Position numbers and translations under genes: made by a program
Shown: piece by piece, positions 14,223-22,589 of the stretch
Layout: each line of letters begins with the position of its first letter
Numbering within the stretch: the first letter of the stretch is position 1
NCBI GenBank assembly: GCA_034420695.1
Contig: DAOULB010000040.1
Coordinates: forward strand, 62,001-126,000
DNA length: 64,000 nt
Origin: Io17-Chloro-G2 sp034420695
GTDB lineage: Bacteria > Chloroflexota > Dehalococcoidia > Lucifugimonadales > UBA3495
Direction: 5' to 3'
The notes under the pieces: model-generated
Seen by the model: only the letters and a program-made list of their open reading frames with translations
Databases searched by the model: none
What the model was told of the DNA's origin: nothing

Positions 14223-16844
14223 GTGACGCCGATTCGCCGGCAATACCTGAAGATCAAGCACTCCTATCCCGATGCCATCGTACTGTTCAGGCTCGGGGAC
14301 TTCTACGAGACCTTTGACGACGACGCGCGCTTGGCCTCCCGGGAACTGGAGATAACCCTTACCTCCCGCAACATGGGCAAGAACCTCAGGGTGCCAATGG
14401 CCGGCGTCCCGGCCCATTCCTTGGAGAGCTACTTGGCCCGGCTTATCAAGCGGGGCCACAAGGTGGCAATCTGTGAGCAACTGACCGACCCATCCCTGGG
14501 CAAGGGCTTGGTTGACCGCGACGTGGTAAGAGTGGTGACGCCGGGCACAGTCCTGGAGTCGGCGATCCTTGACCAGGACTCCAACAACTACTTGGCTGCG
14601 GTGATCGATGACGGTTCCAAGGCCGGGCTGGCCTACGTGGACATCAGCACCGGGGAGTTTGCCGCCACCCAGCTGGACTTGGAGAGGCTGCCCCAGGAAC
14701 TGGAACGCATCAACCCCGCGGAAGTCCTGACTCCCGTACCGGACTCAAGCCCGGACGGCGGCGGCGCTCCGGAGGCTTGGAACGGGCAGGAGGCCCAAGG
14801 CTCCCGGTTCACGGCCACCCCGGCGGGCCGGGAATTATTCGACTTTGACCGCGGCTCCAAGCGGCTACTGGAACTCCATGGAATCCTCTCCCTGGAGTCT
14901 CTGGGATGCCAGTCCCTACCCCTGCTGGTGCAGGCGTCGGGGGCCGTAATACGATACTTGGACCAGACCCAAAAAGGAAGGGAACTCAGTCTCGCCACGC
15001 TGAACGTTTATTCCACCGAAAGCTACATGGCTTTGGACTTCCAGACCCGTTCCAACTTGGAACTGTTCCAAGCCGGACGATGGGGTAGCGGAGAGCTTTC
15101 GCTGCTGTCGGCCTTGGACCAGACCCGCACTCCCATGGGAAGCCGGCTGCTGCGCCGCTGGCTGGCCCAGCCCCTGCTGCAACTGGAACCCTTGGAGCAG
15201 CGCTTGGACGGAGTGGAGTTCTTCTTCGGTGACGCCGCCCTCCGGTCCGCCGCCGGGGCCCGGTTGGGGCAGGTTCCCGATTTGGAGAGGATACTAAGCC
15301 GGGTGACCGCAGGCACGGTGGCGCCCCGGGACCTGCTGGCCTTGGCCCGCGGCCTGGAAGCCGCCGGCGAGCTGTCAACCCTGCTGCCTGGCTCCGGCTC
15401 CGGCGAACCCTTGGCTTGGCTGCAAAAACAATTGCCCAGCCTGTCCGAAGTGTCCGGCCTCATCGGGCAGGCGCTTGCCGAGGAACCCAGCGGCCCGGTG
15501 GGCGAAGGGAATGTAATCCGGCAGGGGTTTGACCCGGAGTTGGACCGGCTCAGGTCGGCGGGCCGGGACGCCCGGGGATTCATCGCCGACTTGGAGCGGC
15601 AAGAGCGGGAACGCACCGGCATCAAGAACCTCAAGGTGGGATACAACCAGGTCTTCGGTTACTACATTGAGGCCAGCAAGGCCAACGCCGGCCAGGTCCC
15701 CGAGGACTACGTTCGGAGGCAGACCCTCACCAATGCCGAGCGGTACATCGTGCCCCAACTGAAGGAGTACGAGTCGCTGGTGCTGAACGCCCGGGAGCGC
15801 ATCGAGGAGACCGAGCAGGCGGCTTACCGGCGGGTGTGCGGGCAGATTGCCCAGTCGGGCAAGGGCATCAGCGTCTTAGCCCAGGGCGTGGCCCAGCTGG
15901 ACGTGTTCCGGGGGTTGGCCCAGACAGCCAGCGATTACGGCTACGTCCGCCCGGAACTGGACTTGGCAAACGACATAATCATCGAGGGCGGCCGTCACCC
16001 GGTGGTGGAGCGGGTACTCCCCCCCGGCGCCTACGTGCCCAACGACGCAAGCCTGAAGGCCGGAGAAGCCCCCATAGTGGTGCTGACCGGTCCCAACATG
16101 GCTGGCAAGTCAACGTTCATCCGGCAGGTGGCGGTAATCACCCTCATGGCCCAAGTGGGCAGTTTTGTGCCAGCCAGCCGGGCCGTCATTGGGCTGGTTG
16201 ACCGGATATTCACCCGGGTGGGACTCCAGGACGACCTGGGTTCGGGGCAGTCGACTTTCATGGTGGAAATGGTGGAGACCGCCGCCATTCTGAACCAAGC
16301 CACCTCCAGGTCCCTGGTAATCCTGGACGAAGTAGGCCGGGGCACCAGCACCTACGACGGTATGTCCATTGCCCGGTCGGTGATAGAACATCTGCACAAC
16401 GACCCGCGCCTGGGTTGCAAGACCCTGTTCGCCACCCACTACCACGAGTTGACGGAGCTGGCCGCCTCGCTGCCAGGGGTCCGTAACTTTTCCGTGGCAG
16501 TTACCGAAGAGGAAGGCGATGTGGTATTTTTGCACCGGATCGTTCCCGGCGGGGCCGACAAGAGCTACGGGGTGCACGTGGCCCGGTTGGCCGGGCTGCC
16601 CAAGGGCGTAATCAGCCGGGCTTGGGAGGTGTTGGCCGACCTGGAAACGGGCGGCCAGCCCAACGGGAAGGGCCGCACCGGCAAGGCACGGACATCGCCC
16701 AAGACCCAGGGGCGCCAGATGGGGTTGTTCGCCCAAGAGAACCCGGTGGTGGAAGAGGTCCTGAAGTTGGACATTTCCAACCTGACCCCTCTTGAGGCGA
16801 TAAACACTCTGTACCAGCTGCAGCAGAAGGCCAGGGAAGCTTAG
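14223..16844 (+). CDS. mutS: DNA mismatch repair protein MutS
   Basis: The 873-residue MutS starts at the GTG at 14223. The mismatch-contacting F-x-E motif is in LGDFYETFDDDA at residues ~26. The connector, core and clamp domains follow, then the ATPase with Walker A GPNMAGKSTF near 622, LDEVGRGTSTYDG, and a C-terminal helix-turn-helix region ending in LEAINTLYQLQQKA. It recognises mispairs and recruits MutL. mutL lies 1.1 kb downstream on the same strand, separated by a Sec-containing ArsC/Spx-like gene and a HAD gene, so the four may be transcribed together. No sign of truncation. Confidence 0.97.
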   Translation: MTPIRRQYLKIKHSYPDAIVLFRLGDFYETFDDDARLASRELEITLTSRNMGKNLRVPMAGVPAHSLESYLARLIKRGHKVAICEQLTDPSLGKGLVDRDVVRVVTPGTVLESAILDQDSNNYLAAVIDDGSKAGLAYVDISTGEFAATQLDLERLPQELERINPAEVLTPVPDSSPDGGGAPEAWNGQEAQGSRFTATPAGRELFDFDRGSKRLLELHGILSLESLGCQSLPLLVQASGAVIRYLDQTQKGRELSLATLNVYSTESYMALDFQTRSNLELFQAGRWGSGELSLLSALDQTRTPMGSRLLRRWLAQPLLQLEPLEQRLDGVEFFFGDAALRSAAGARLGQVPDLERILSRVTAGTVAPRDLLALARGLEAAGELSTLLPGSGSGEPLAWLQKQLPSLSEVSGLIGQALAEEPSGPVGEGNVIRQGFDPELDRLRSAGRDARGFIADLERQERERTGIKNLKVGYNQVFGYYIEASKANAGQVPEDYVRRQTLTNAERYIVPQLKEYESLVLNARERIEETEQAAYRRVCGQIAQSGKGISVLAQGVAQLDVFRGLAQTASDYGYVRPELDLANDIIIEGGRHPVVERVLPPGAYVPNDASLKAGEAPIVVLTGPNMAGKSTFIRQVAVITLMAQVGSFVPASRAVIGLVDRIFTRVGLQDDLGSGQSTFMVEMVETAAILNQATSRSLVILDEVGRGTSTYDGMSIARSVIEHLHNDPRLGCKTLFATHYHELTELAASLPGVRNFSVAVTEEEGDVVFLHRIVPGGADKSYGVHVARLAGLPKGVISRAWEVLADLETGGQPNGKGRTGKARTSPKTQGRQMGLFAQENPVVEEVLKLDISNLTPLEAINTLYQLQQKAREA

Positions 16845-16930
16845 CATTTCCCGGCAGAGACCCGGGCCGGCCCGTCGGCGGGAAGGACATACACGACACA
16901 AACAACGCAGCCTGAACTTGGAGAGAGGAC

Positions 16931-17290
16931 ATGAGCGATAAAGTAACCCTGTACTGGTGGCGCAATTGAATGAGCTGCAAGAAGGTGAGAGAGTTGCTCT
17001 CACAGAGAGGACTGGAAGTAGAAGAACGGGACTTCTTCCGCGAGCCCTTCAGCGGTGACGAAATCAAGGGACTGGCTGGCGGCCGGGAGTTGAGCGAGTT
17101 GTTCGCTTGGCGCAGCCCCAGCTTGAAGAAGATGGGCTTGGCGGGCCAGGAACTGTCCGATGAGCGGATGCTGGAACTGATGTTGGAGGAACCCCGGTTG
17201 ATCCGCCGCCCCATGCTGCAAATCAGCGGTGACCTCATCATCGGCGGAAGTATGAAGGTAGTGGAAGCCGCCTTGGAGTCCGCTTCCTGA
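16931..17290 (+). CDS. Selenocysteine-containing ArsC/Spx-like thioredoxin-fold protein
   Basis: With the TGA at 16967-16969 read as Sec the protein is 119 residues and starts MSDKVTLYWWRN-U-M-S-C-K-K. ArsC/Spx proteins have C-x-x-C-K or C-x-x-x-x-K at exactly this place after the first beta strand; here the first Cys is Sec13 and the second is Cys16, the only Cys in the protein. The rest fits the family: VREL helix, RPMLQISGDLIIGG (the R-P and G-x-x-x-x-G end), AALES. A strong Shine-Dalgarno, GGAGAGAGGA, precedes the ATG at 16931, and a 7-bp hairpin follows the UGA (16985-17003). A start after the TGA (16970) would remove the first strand and active site. The substrate is unknown: arsenate reduction, disulfide reduction or a regulatory Spx-like role are all possible. 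Confidence 0.85.
16985..17003 (+). promoter_or_regulatory. bSECIS hairpin of the ArsC/Spx-like selenoprotein gene
   Basis: GTGAGAG (16985-16991), loop AGTTG, CTCTCAC (16997-17003): a perfect 7-bp stem starting 16 bases after the UGA. Placement and size fit a bacterial SECIS element. Confidence 0.75.
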
Positions 17291-17458
17291 CAATCGCATG
17301 GCTTGGGCCGGCGGGAGGGGGCGAAGGAGCGGCGCTGCCGGCCCCACGCACCGGCATTGCGTTAATGCCTTGGCGCGGTTAGGATAGTAGCTTGAACGAA
17401 TAGTACACCCTCGTCATTATTGGCAAATACGGCGCAGTAGAAAGGGAAAGCCTCCTTA

Positions 17459-17896
17459 ATGAAGATATTTTTCGACGTCGACTACACCATCCTTGGCTTG
17501 GACGACAGTATCCGCCCCGGAACTTTGGAGACCCTGCAACAATTGAAAGATGAAGGTCACGAAATCTTCATCTGGTCCGGCATGGGGGAACGGTGGGAGG
17601 TGGTGAACAAGCACAACCTCGCACCATTGGTGAGCGGCGTTTACGAGAAGCCCACCCACCACTTCCACGAGAGGTTGGGGGAACTCGGAGTCCCATTCGA
17701 ACCGGAGTTCGTTATTGACGACTATCCCGAGGTGGTGGCGGCCTTCGGGGGGGTCTGGGTGCCACCCTATTTCTTCAAACGCAATTTCGACAACGAGATG
17801 GAGCGCATCTACCGCATAGTGCGGGACTTCATCGCCACCGGCACCTCGGAAGACCGGCAATACCGCGCCAAGGGGTCCACAGTACCCCTCTTTTAG
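17459..17896 (+). CDS. HAD-superfamily hydrolase
   Basis: The 145-residue protein begins with FDVDYTIL, the D-x-D-x-T nucleophile motif of HAD phosphatases at residues 6-10. IFIWSGMGERW follows as motif II (S/T) and FVIDDYPEVV as the late acidic motif. The small size suggests a minimal HAD core without a large cap. It would hydrolyse a phosphate ester in the cytoplasm; the substrate cannot be predicted. It ends ten bases before the ATG of mutL, so the two are probably co-transcribed. Confidence 0.75.
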   Translation: MKIFFDVDYTILGLDDSIRPGTLETLQQLKDEGHEIFIWSGMGERWEVVNKHNLAPLVSGVYEKPTHHFHERLGELGVPFEPEFVIDDYPEVVAAFGGVWVPPYFFKRNFDNEMERIYRIVRDFIATGTSEDRQYRAKGSTVPLF

Positions 17897-17906
17897 GAAC
17901 CGTTTC

Positions 17907-19649
17907 ATGCCCATAAAAGTGCTCCCCCCGGAACTGGCCAGCAAGATTGCCGCCGGTGAGGTGGTAGAACGCCCTGCGTCGGTGGTCAAAGAGCTGGTGG
18001 AAAACTCCTTGGACGCCTTGGCCACCCGGATTACGGTTGAGATTCAGGGCGGGGGAGTCCGGCAGGTCCGGGTGACCGACAACGGCCAAGGCATTTCCGC
18101 GGACCAACTGGAGCTGGCCTTCCTGCGCCACGCCACCAGCAAGATCCAGAGCCAGGAACAGCTCGACTCGGTGGGCACCCTGGGCTTCCGTGGGGAGGCC
18201 CTGCCCAGCATCGCCGCCGTCTCTCGCCTGACCATGACGACCCGCACCCACGGAGATGACGCCGCCCACTGGGTGCGCTTGGAATGGGGGAGTTTTGAGC
18301 AGTCGGGTTCCCAGGGCGCCGCGCCCGGCACATCGGTCTGTGTGGAGGACCTCTTCGAAAACATGCCCGCCCGCCGGAAGTTTCTCAGGTCGGCAACCAC
18401 CGAAGCCGGACGGATACAAGAACTGGTCAGCCGCTACGCCTTGGTCTACCCGGAGGTGGCGTTCCTGCTGACCAACGAGGGCCGCCGGGTTTTCCAGACC
18501 CAGGGCAACGGGAATGCCAGGGGCCCCTTGGCCGCAGTGTTCGGCCCCGAGGCCGCCGGGTTGATGCTGGAAATCGACGGGGAAGACCCGGAGTCGGGGT
18601 ATGCGGTCCACGGATTCATCAGCCCTCCCAGCCTGAACCGGGCCAACCGCACCCAGTTGACCTTCTTCGTCAACCGCCGCTGGATTCAGAGCCGTATGCT
18701 CGCCTATGCCTTGGAGGAGGCCTACCACGGCTTGCTGCCGGAGCGGCGGTACCCGATGGCGGCGGTGGGCTTGTCGGTGCCCTTGGAACAAGTGGACGTC
18801 AATTATCACCCCACGAAGCGGGAGGTCAGGTTCCACCAAGAAGGCAAGGCCTTCGCCACCCTGCAGCGGGCAGTCCGCAGCGCTTTGATTGAGCAGTCGC
18901 CGGTCCCGGTGATGCACCCTCCCGGCGAGAGTCCCTGGAGGCCCAGTCCCGGACCGGCCACTGCCGGCCCCTCCTTCTTCCCTTCAACCCCCTTTGCCGG
19001 GTCCGGCAGTTCTTCTCCCGGCGGCGGCGAATGGAAGGGCGCTTTGCCCCGCCCGGCTGCTCCGGCGTTGAAGGTGGTGGGCCAGATGAAGCTCACCTAC
19101 ATTGTGGCGGAAGGGCCGGAAGGCATGTTCTTGGTGGACCAGCACGCCGCCCACGAGAGGGTGCTGTTCGACCGGCTGGTGGCGGACCAGAACCCAGGGG
19201 GAGGGGAGCGCGCTCCCCAGTCTCAAGCCCTGCTGCAACCGGCGGAGGTGGAGCTCAGCCCCTCCCAACTGGATACACTGATCAATAACTCCGAGAAGCT
19301 GGCCGCCTACGGGTTCATTGTTGAGCCCTTCGGAGGCAATAGTTATCTGCTGCGTGCAGTTCCTGCGGTGGTCGCTGCGAAGGAAGGGGGAGACCCGGCC
19401 GGGTCCTTGGTGGACGTACTGGACATGGTGGCATTCGAAGGGTTGATGCGCCGCCAAGAAGATGTACTGGCGGCTTCAATAGCCTGTCACGGGGCCATTC
19501 GGGCCGGAAAGCCGCTGACGGAACCGGAAATGCGCAGCCTGCTGGAACAGTTGGAAGGGGCCGACAATCCCCACACATGCCCCCACGGCAGGCCCACCAT
19601 GGTTCACTTCAGTTCTTATCAGGTGGAGAAGGAGTTCGGTCGGCGGTAG
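17907..19649 (+). CDS. mutL: DNA mismatch repair protein MutL
   Basis: The 580-residue MutL has the N-terminal GHKL ATPase: ELVENSLDA, VTDNGQGI and GFRGEALPSIAAVS. A transducer domain follows, then a proline-rich linker around residues 330-385, and a C-terminal dimerisation domain. The C-terminal domain contains VDQHAAHERVLFDRL, the endonuclease motif DQHA-x2-E-x4-E with the last Glu replaced by Asp, and the end ADNPHTCPHGRPT, which carries a CPHGRP zinc-site motif. It is therefore probably a nicking MutL, as in bacteria without MutH. It acts with the MutS encoded upstream. It converges with the small minus-strand gene at 19666. Confidence 0.96.
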   Translation: MPIKVLPPELASKIAAGEVVERPASVVKELVENSLDALATRITVEIQGGGVRQVRVTDNGQGISADQLELAFLRHATSKIQSQEQLDSVGTLGFRGEALPSIAAVSRLTMTTRTHGDDAAHWVRLEWGSFEQSGSQGAAPGTSVCVEDLFENMPARRKFLRSATTEAGRIQELVSRYALVYPEVAFLLTNEGRRVFQTQGNGNARGPLAAVFGPEAAGLMLEIDGEDPESGYAVHGFISPPSLNRANRTQLTFFVNRRWIQSRMLAYALEEAYHGLLPERRYPMAAVGLSVPLEQVDVNYHPTKREVRFHQEGKAFATLQRAVRSALIEQSPVPVMHPPGESPWRPSPGPATAGPSFFPSTPFAGSGSSSPGGGEWKGALPRPAAPALKVVGQMKLTYIVAEGPEGMFLVDQHAAHERVLFDRLVADQNPGGGERAPQSQALLQPAEVELSPSQLDTLINNSEKLAAYGFIVEPFGGNSYLLRAVPAVVAAKEGGDPAGSLVDVLDMVAFEGLMRRQEDVLAASIACHGAIRAGKPLTEPEMRSLLEQLEGADNPHTCPHGRPTMVHFSSYQVEKEFGRR

Positions 19650-19665
19650 CAGCCTCCCGGACTGT

Positions 19666-19875
19666 CTAGGCCTTGTCCTTGTCCCTGGGGCGGAAAATGG
19701 AGTCCCCGCCCGGCAGGTTGGACTTGGAGGCCGTCAAACGGCCCCTGTTTTTCCTGATCCAGGGAATTGCCGGCGTCGATACTATTGCCAGGGCGGCGGC
19801 GCCTATGGCCAACTTGATCAGGAAGCCCCGCCGGGATTTTCGCGAACTGTCCTTTGAAGACTTATTGTCTGCCAC
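19666..19875 (-). CDS. Small protein with twin-arginine-like signal anchor
   Basis: About 69 residues from a GTG at 19875 preceded by AGTGAGGA. The N-terminus is hydrophilic and lysine/serine-rich, then SRRGFLIKLAIGAAALAIVS gives a twin-arginine motif followed by a hydrophobic segment, and a short basic tail follows. This is the layout of a Tat signal or a single-span anchor with almost no mature domain. No family recognised. A longer frame reaches 19980 but lacks support. It lies upstream of nothing on its strand and converges with mutL, leaving 16 bases between. Confidence 0.45.
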   Translation of the reverse strand: MADNKSSKDSSRKSRRGFLIKLAIGAAALAIVSTPAIPWIRKNRGRLTASKSNLPGGDSIFRPRDKDKA

Positions 19876-20001
19876 GGTTCGGTCCTCACTTGCTGGAACG
19901 GTCCAGGATACGGCGAACAAGCCGAGTCCCGAATTTCCATCTTTTAATCGATTGTAACCCCGCTGCCTGAAATTTGCCACCTGCCCCGCCTGGCGCTCGT
20001 C

Positions 20002-21333
20002 TCAGGCCTGCAAGATTCCCCGGTCTTCCAAGAGCATCCGGGCCACCTGCCTGCCCATGCGTACCGAATAGTTGGTGCCCCGGTCTTCGGGATATATCTG
20101 GGTGGTATTTGCCAAGTATAGATTGGCAATGGGGGTCCGGTGAGAGGGAATGCGCTGGCTGTAGTTGATGCCGATGATGGGCTGGGCGGCATCAACCTTG
20201 TGGTGGTGGAAATCGAGAATCCAAGAACGGTCGAATTCCGGGTTGACCTTCTGCAGGTGGGGAATGAACTCCTCCAGCAGTTCCGGGCCGCTCTTCTTGT
20301 ACAGTTCGCCGTTGGGGTCCGGGTAATTGCTGAGGTACACAATGTGCCGCCCGCCGTAGAGGGACTTGTCAAGCATGTTGGTGTGCTCGATTATGCCGAC
20401 GAAGGGCAGGCTCCGGTCGGCAACGTTGAGCCAGTAGGTGGAAGAGAGGGGCCGGTCCAGCTCCAGGATTACCAGCACTGCCGACAGGTACTGGGCGCCC
20501 TCCAGCAATTCCAGGTAGTCCGGCGGCAGGGGGGAGGCCAACCGGGTGAAAACGTAGGAAGGGGTGGTGGCGATTACTGCATCGTAGCCCTTGCTCTCCA
20601 CGGGAAGGCCGGGCAGTTCCACCTCCAAGCCGGTGGCAGCCCCCTGTTCCACCACTACCCGCCTCACCCCGGCGGAAATGTGCACCTGTCCGCCCTGTTC
20701 CACTATTCGTTGGGCCAGGACGTCGAACACCTCACCGAAGCTTCCCATGGGGTAACCCAGCCGCTCCTTCTGCATGCCCTTGCTCCGGGAAGCGACCCGC
20801 AAATGGATTTTGCCCCAGATCCAAGCCATGCTGATCTGGTCGTAGTAGTCGCCGAATTTGCCCCGGAGCAAGGGCTCCCAGATGACCTCGCAGGCCCTCC
20901 GGCCCATGTGTTCCTCCAGCCACCGCTTGGCCGTGACGCCCTCGAACTTGCGCCAGTTCCCGGTCTTCTGCAGGGCGAAGGTCCACAGGCCAACCCGTAA
21001 TCGCTGCAGCAACGAAAGGGGCGTGAACCGCAAAAGGTCCAGAGGGGTGGAGAAGGGCCAGATTCGGCCGCCGTAAAACAGCCCCACCTTCGACTCCAGC
21101 CAAGCCAGCCGGTCTCCCAGGCCGATTTCCTGGATTAGCTCCGCCATGTCGGTATCGCTCACGAAAAGGTGGTGGTAACCCCTTTCCAACTGGCTTTCGC
21201 CGACGGTGAAGGTCGATGCCTGCCCTGCCAGGAAAGGAGCCCTTTCGAAGACTTCGGCGTAGTGGCCGCGCTTGGTCAACTCGTAGGCTGCCGCCAGCCC
21301 GGCCGCCCCGCCTCCAATAACCCCTACTCTCAT
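20002..21333 (-). CDS. FAD-dependent amine-oxidase-like oxidoreductase
   Basis: The 443-residue flavoprotein starts with the dinucleotide-binding motif GVIGGGAAGLAAAYELTKRG and a following glutamate (FER). Near its C-terminus it has NLYLANTTQIYPEDRGTNYS, the FAD-contacting end of the amine oxidase/protoporphyrinogen oxidase fold. Relatives include phytoene desaturase-like and squalene-associated desaturases. The ATG overlaps the stop of the upstream YbhN-like gene by four bases (ATGA), so the two are translated together. With the membrane glycosyltransferase-like genes upstream, it may act in lipid or isoprenoid-linked envelope metabolism; that is inference. Confidence 0.82.
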   Translation of the reverse strand: MRVGVIGGGAAGLAAAYELTKRGHYAEVFERAPFLAGQASTFTVGESQLERGYHHLFVSDTDMAELIQEIGLGDRLAWLESKVGLFYGGRIWPFSTPLDLLRFTPLSLLQRLRVGLWTFALQKTGNWRKFEGVTAKRWLEEHMGRRACEVIWEPLLRGKFGDYYDQISMAWIWGKIHLRVASRSKGMQKERLGYPMGSFGEVFDVLAQRIVEQGGQVHISAGVRRVVVEQGAATGLEVELPGLPVESKGYDAVIATTPSYVFTRLASPLPPDYLELLEGAQYLSAVLVILELDRPLSSTYWLNVADRSLPFVGIIEHTNMLDKSLYGGRHIVYLSNYPDPNGELYKKSGPELLEEFIPHLQKVNPEFDRSWILDFHHHKVDAAQPIIGINYSQRIPSHRTPIANLYLANTTQIYPEDRGTNYSVRMGRQVARMLLEDRGILQA

Positions 21334-22460
21334 CCCGGGCCGCTCCCGGCTTGGGGAAGGTTCCCTGACGGGCCCGTGGGGCTCCAGCCTTGGGACAGAG
21401 GGGCTTCGTTCTGCTCAGCCTGCTCCACAGGACGCCGGGCCAATTGGGTGATGGACAGGTTTTGCGTCCAGAGCAGGGCCAGCCCCGCCAAATTCACCGG
21501 CAGCCACAGGGCCACAAGGTGGATGAAGGCCCCGTAGGCCCCGGCTAAGGAAGCGCCCACTCCCAACACCACTAAGGTCTGTTGAGTGACCAGTTCGAAG
21601 GGGCCGATCCCGCCGACGGCCGTGGGCATGGCGGTTGCCAGGTTGGAGGTTGCGGTCACCAGCATAGCCACCAGCAAGAACGCGCCGAAAGAAGGGAAAT
21701 AATCGTGGAGGCCGAAGGAGTAACCCACCAGCAGGTACATGGAGCCCTCCATAGCCCACACCGGCAGGGAGAGCAGGAAGACTATCAGGTGTTTACCGGG
21801 CGAGTTCAGGATGGCCAAGCCTAGGATGAAGCCGGTCAATAGGCCGCGGACCCGTGCCTTGGCCTTGCTTCCCGGAACGAAGCGCAACCCCAATTCCACT
21901 ATCTTCTGGCTGCTGCCCTGCCTCGCCAGCAGGGTCAGCACCACCAAGGCCGCGGCGAAGACCCCCGCTACGGCGATGGAAAGCACGATGGCCGTTCCCC
22001 GGGAGAGGCCGGCTTGGCCGCTGAAGGCCCCCATCAGCAGGAGAAGGGGCGCCGACAGGGCGCAAAAGGCCATCAGGGTCATCCCGTCGTAGACCCGCTC
22101 CACTGCAATGGTGGCTAAGGCGGTGCCGGAACTGCACTCCTCGCGCCGGGCCAGGTAGTAGGCTCTCACCAGTTCCCCCAGCCGGGCGGGCAGGAGGTTG
22201 TTGGCCATGTAGCCTATTACAACCACCGGGTACAGCCTGGAAACGGGGAAGGACTGGATGGGTGACAGCAGGTAGCGCCATCGGAAGGAACGGAAGTAAA
22301 GGCCAACGAAATATATGACTATGGCCGGGGCCAGGTAAACGTAGTTGGCCCGGGCCAGGGAGCCCTTGATTTCGGCGGGGTCAACTTGGAAGGCCAGCAG
22401 CCCCAGGAAACCCAGGCTGAAGGCCACCCCCAGCCAGAAGCGCCAGTCACGATAGAACAA
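21330..22460 (-). CDS. YbhN/UPF0104 (LPG synthase transmembrane) family protein
   Basis: The 376-residue integral membrane protein has about eight hydrophobic segments. It carries family hallmarks: YFVGLYFRSFRWRYLL in the N-terminal part, MANNLLPARLGELVRAYYLA, and TAMPTAVGGIGPFELVTQQ. This is the flippase-like/lysylphosphatidylglycerol synthase transmembrane domain, here without any C-terminal aminoacyl-transferase domain. Such proteins are thought to move lipids or lipid-linked sugars across the membrane. The start is a TTG at 22460. It is coupled to the FAD oxidoreductase gene downstream. Confidence 0.85.
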   Translation of the reverse strand: MFYRDWRFWLGVAFSLGFLGLLAFQVDPAEIKGSLARANYVYLAPAIVIYFVGLYFRSFRWRYLLSPIQSFPVSRLYPVVVIGYMANNLLPARLGELVRAYYLARREECSSGTALATIAVERVYDGMTLMAFCALSAPLLLLMGAFSGQAGLSRGTAIVLSIAVAGVFAAALVVLTLLARQGSSQKIVELGLRFVPGSKAKARVRGLLTGFILGLAILNSPGKHLIVFLLSLPVWAMEGSMYLLVGYSFGLHDYFPSFGAFLLVAMLVTATSNLATAMPTAVGGIGPFELVTQQTLVVLGVGASLAGAYGAFIHLVALWLPVNLAGLALLWTQNLSITQLARRPVEQAEQNEAPLSQGWSPTGPSGNLPQAGSGPG

Positions 22461-22589
22461 GTTGGCAGGGTCCTAAAAGCGAGTTAATCCTTGCCCAGGG
22501 CGCCGGCCAAAAGTCGGACAAGGGCCGCCAGTATAAGCCAGCCGCCGGTTGAGTCACAAGGAAGGCCGGAAGTATCAAGGCAGGCAGGC

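Noticed and set aside
16970..17290. Start of the ArsC/Spx-like gene at the ATG after the TGA
   Set aside because: It removes the first strand and active site and has no Shine-Dalgarno of its own, whereas the upstream ATG has a strong one and the frame has a hairpin in SECIS position.
17829..18917. A minus-strand frame opposite mutL
   Set aside because: Shadow frame with no recognisable domain; mutL is certain.
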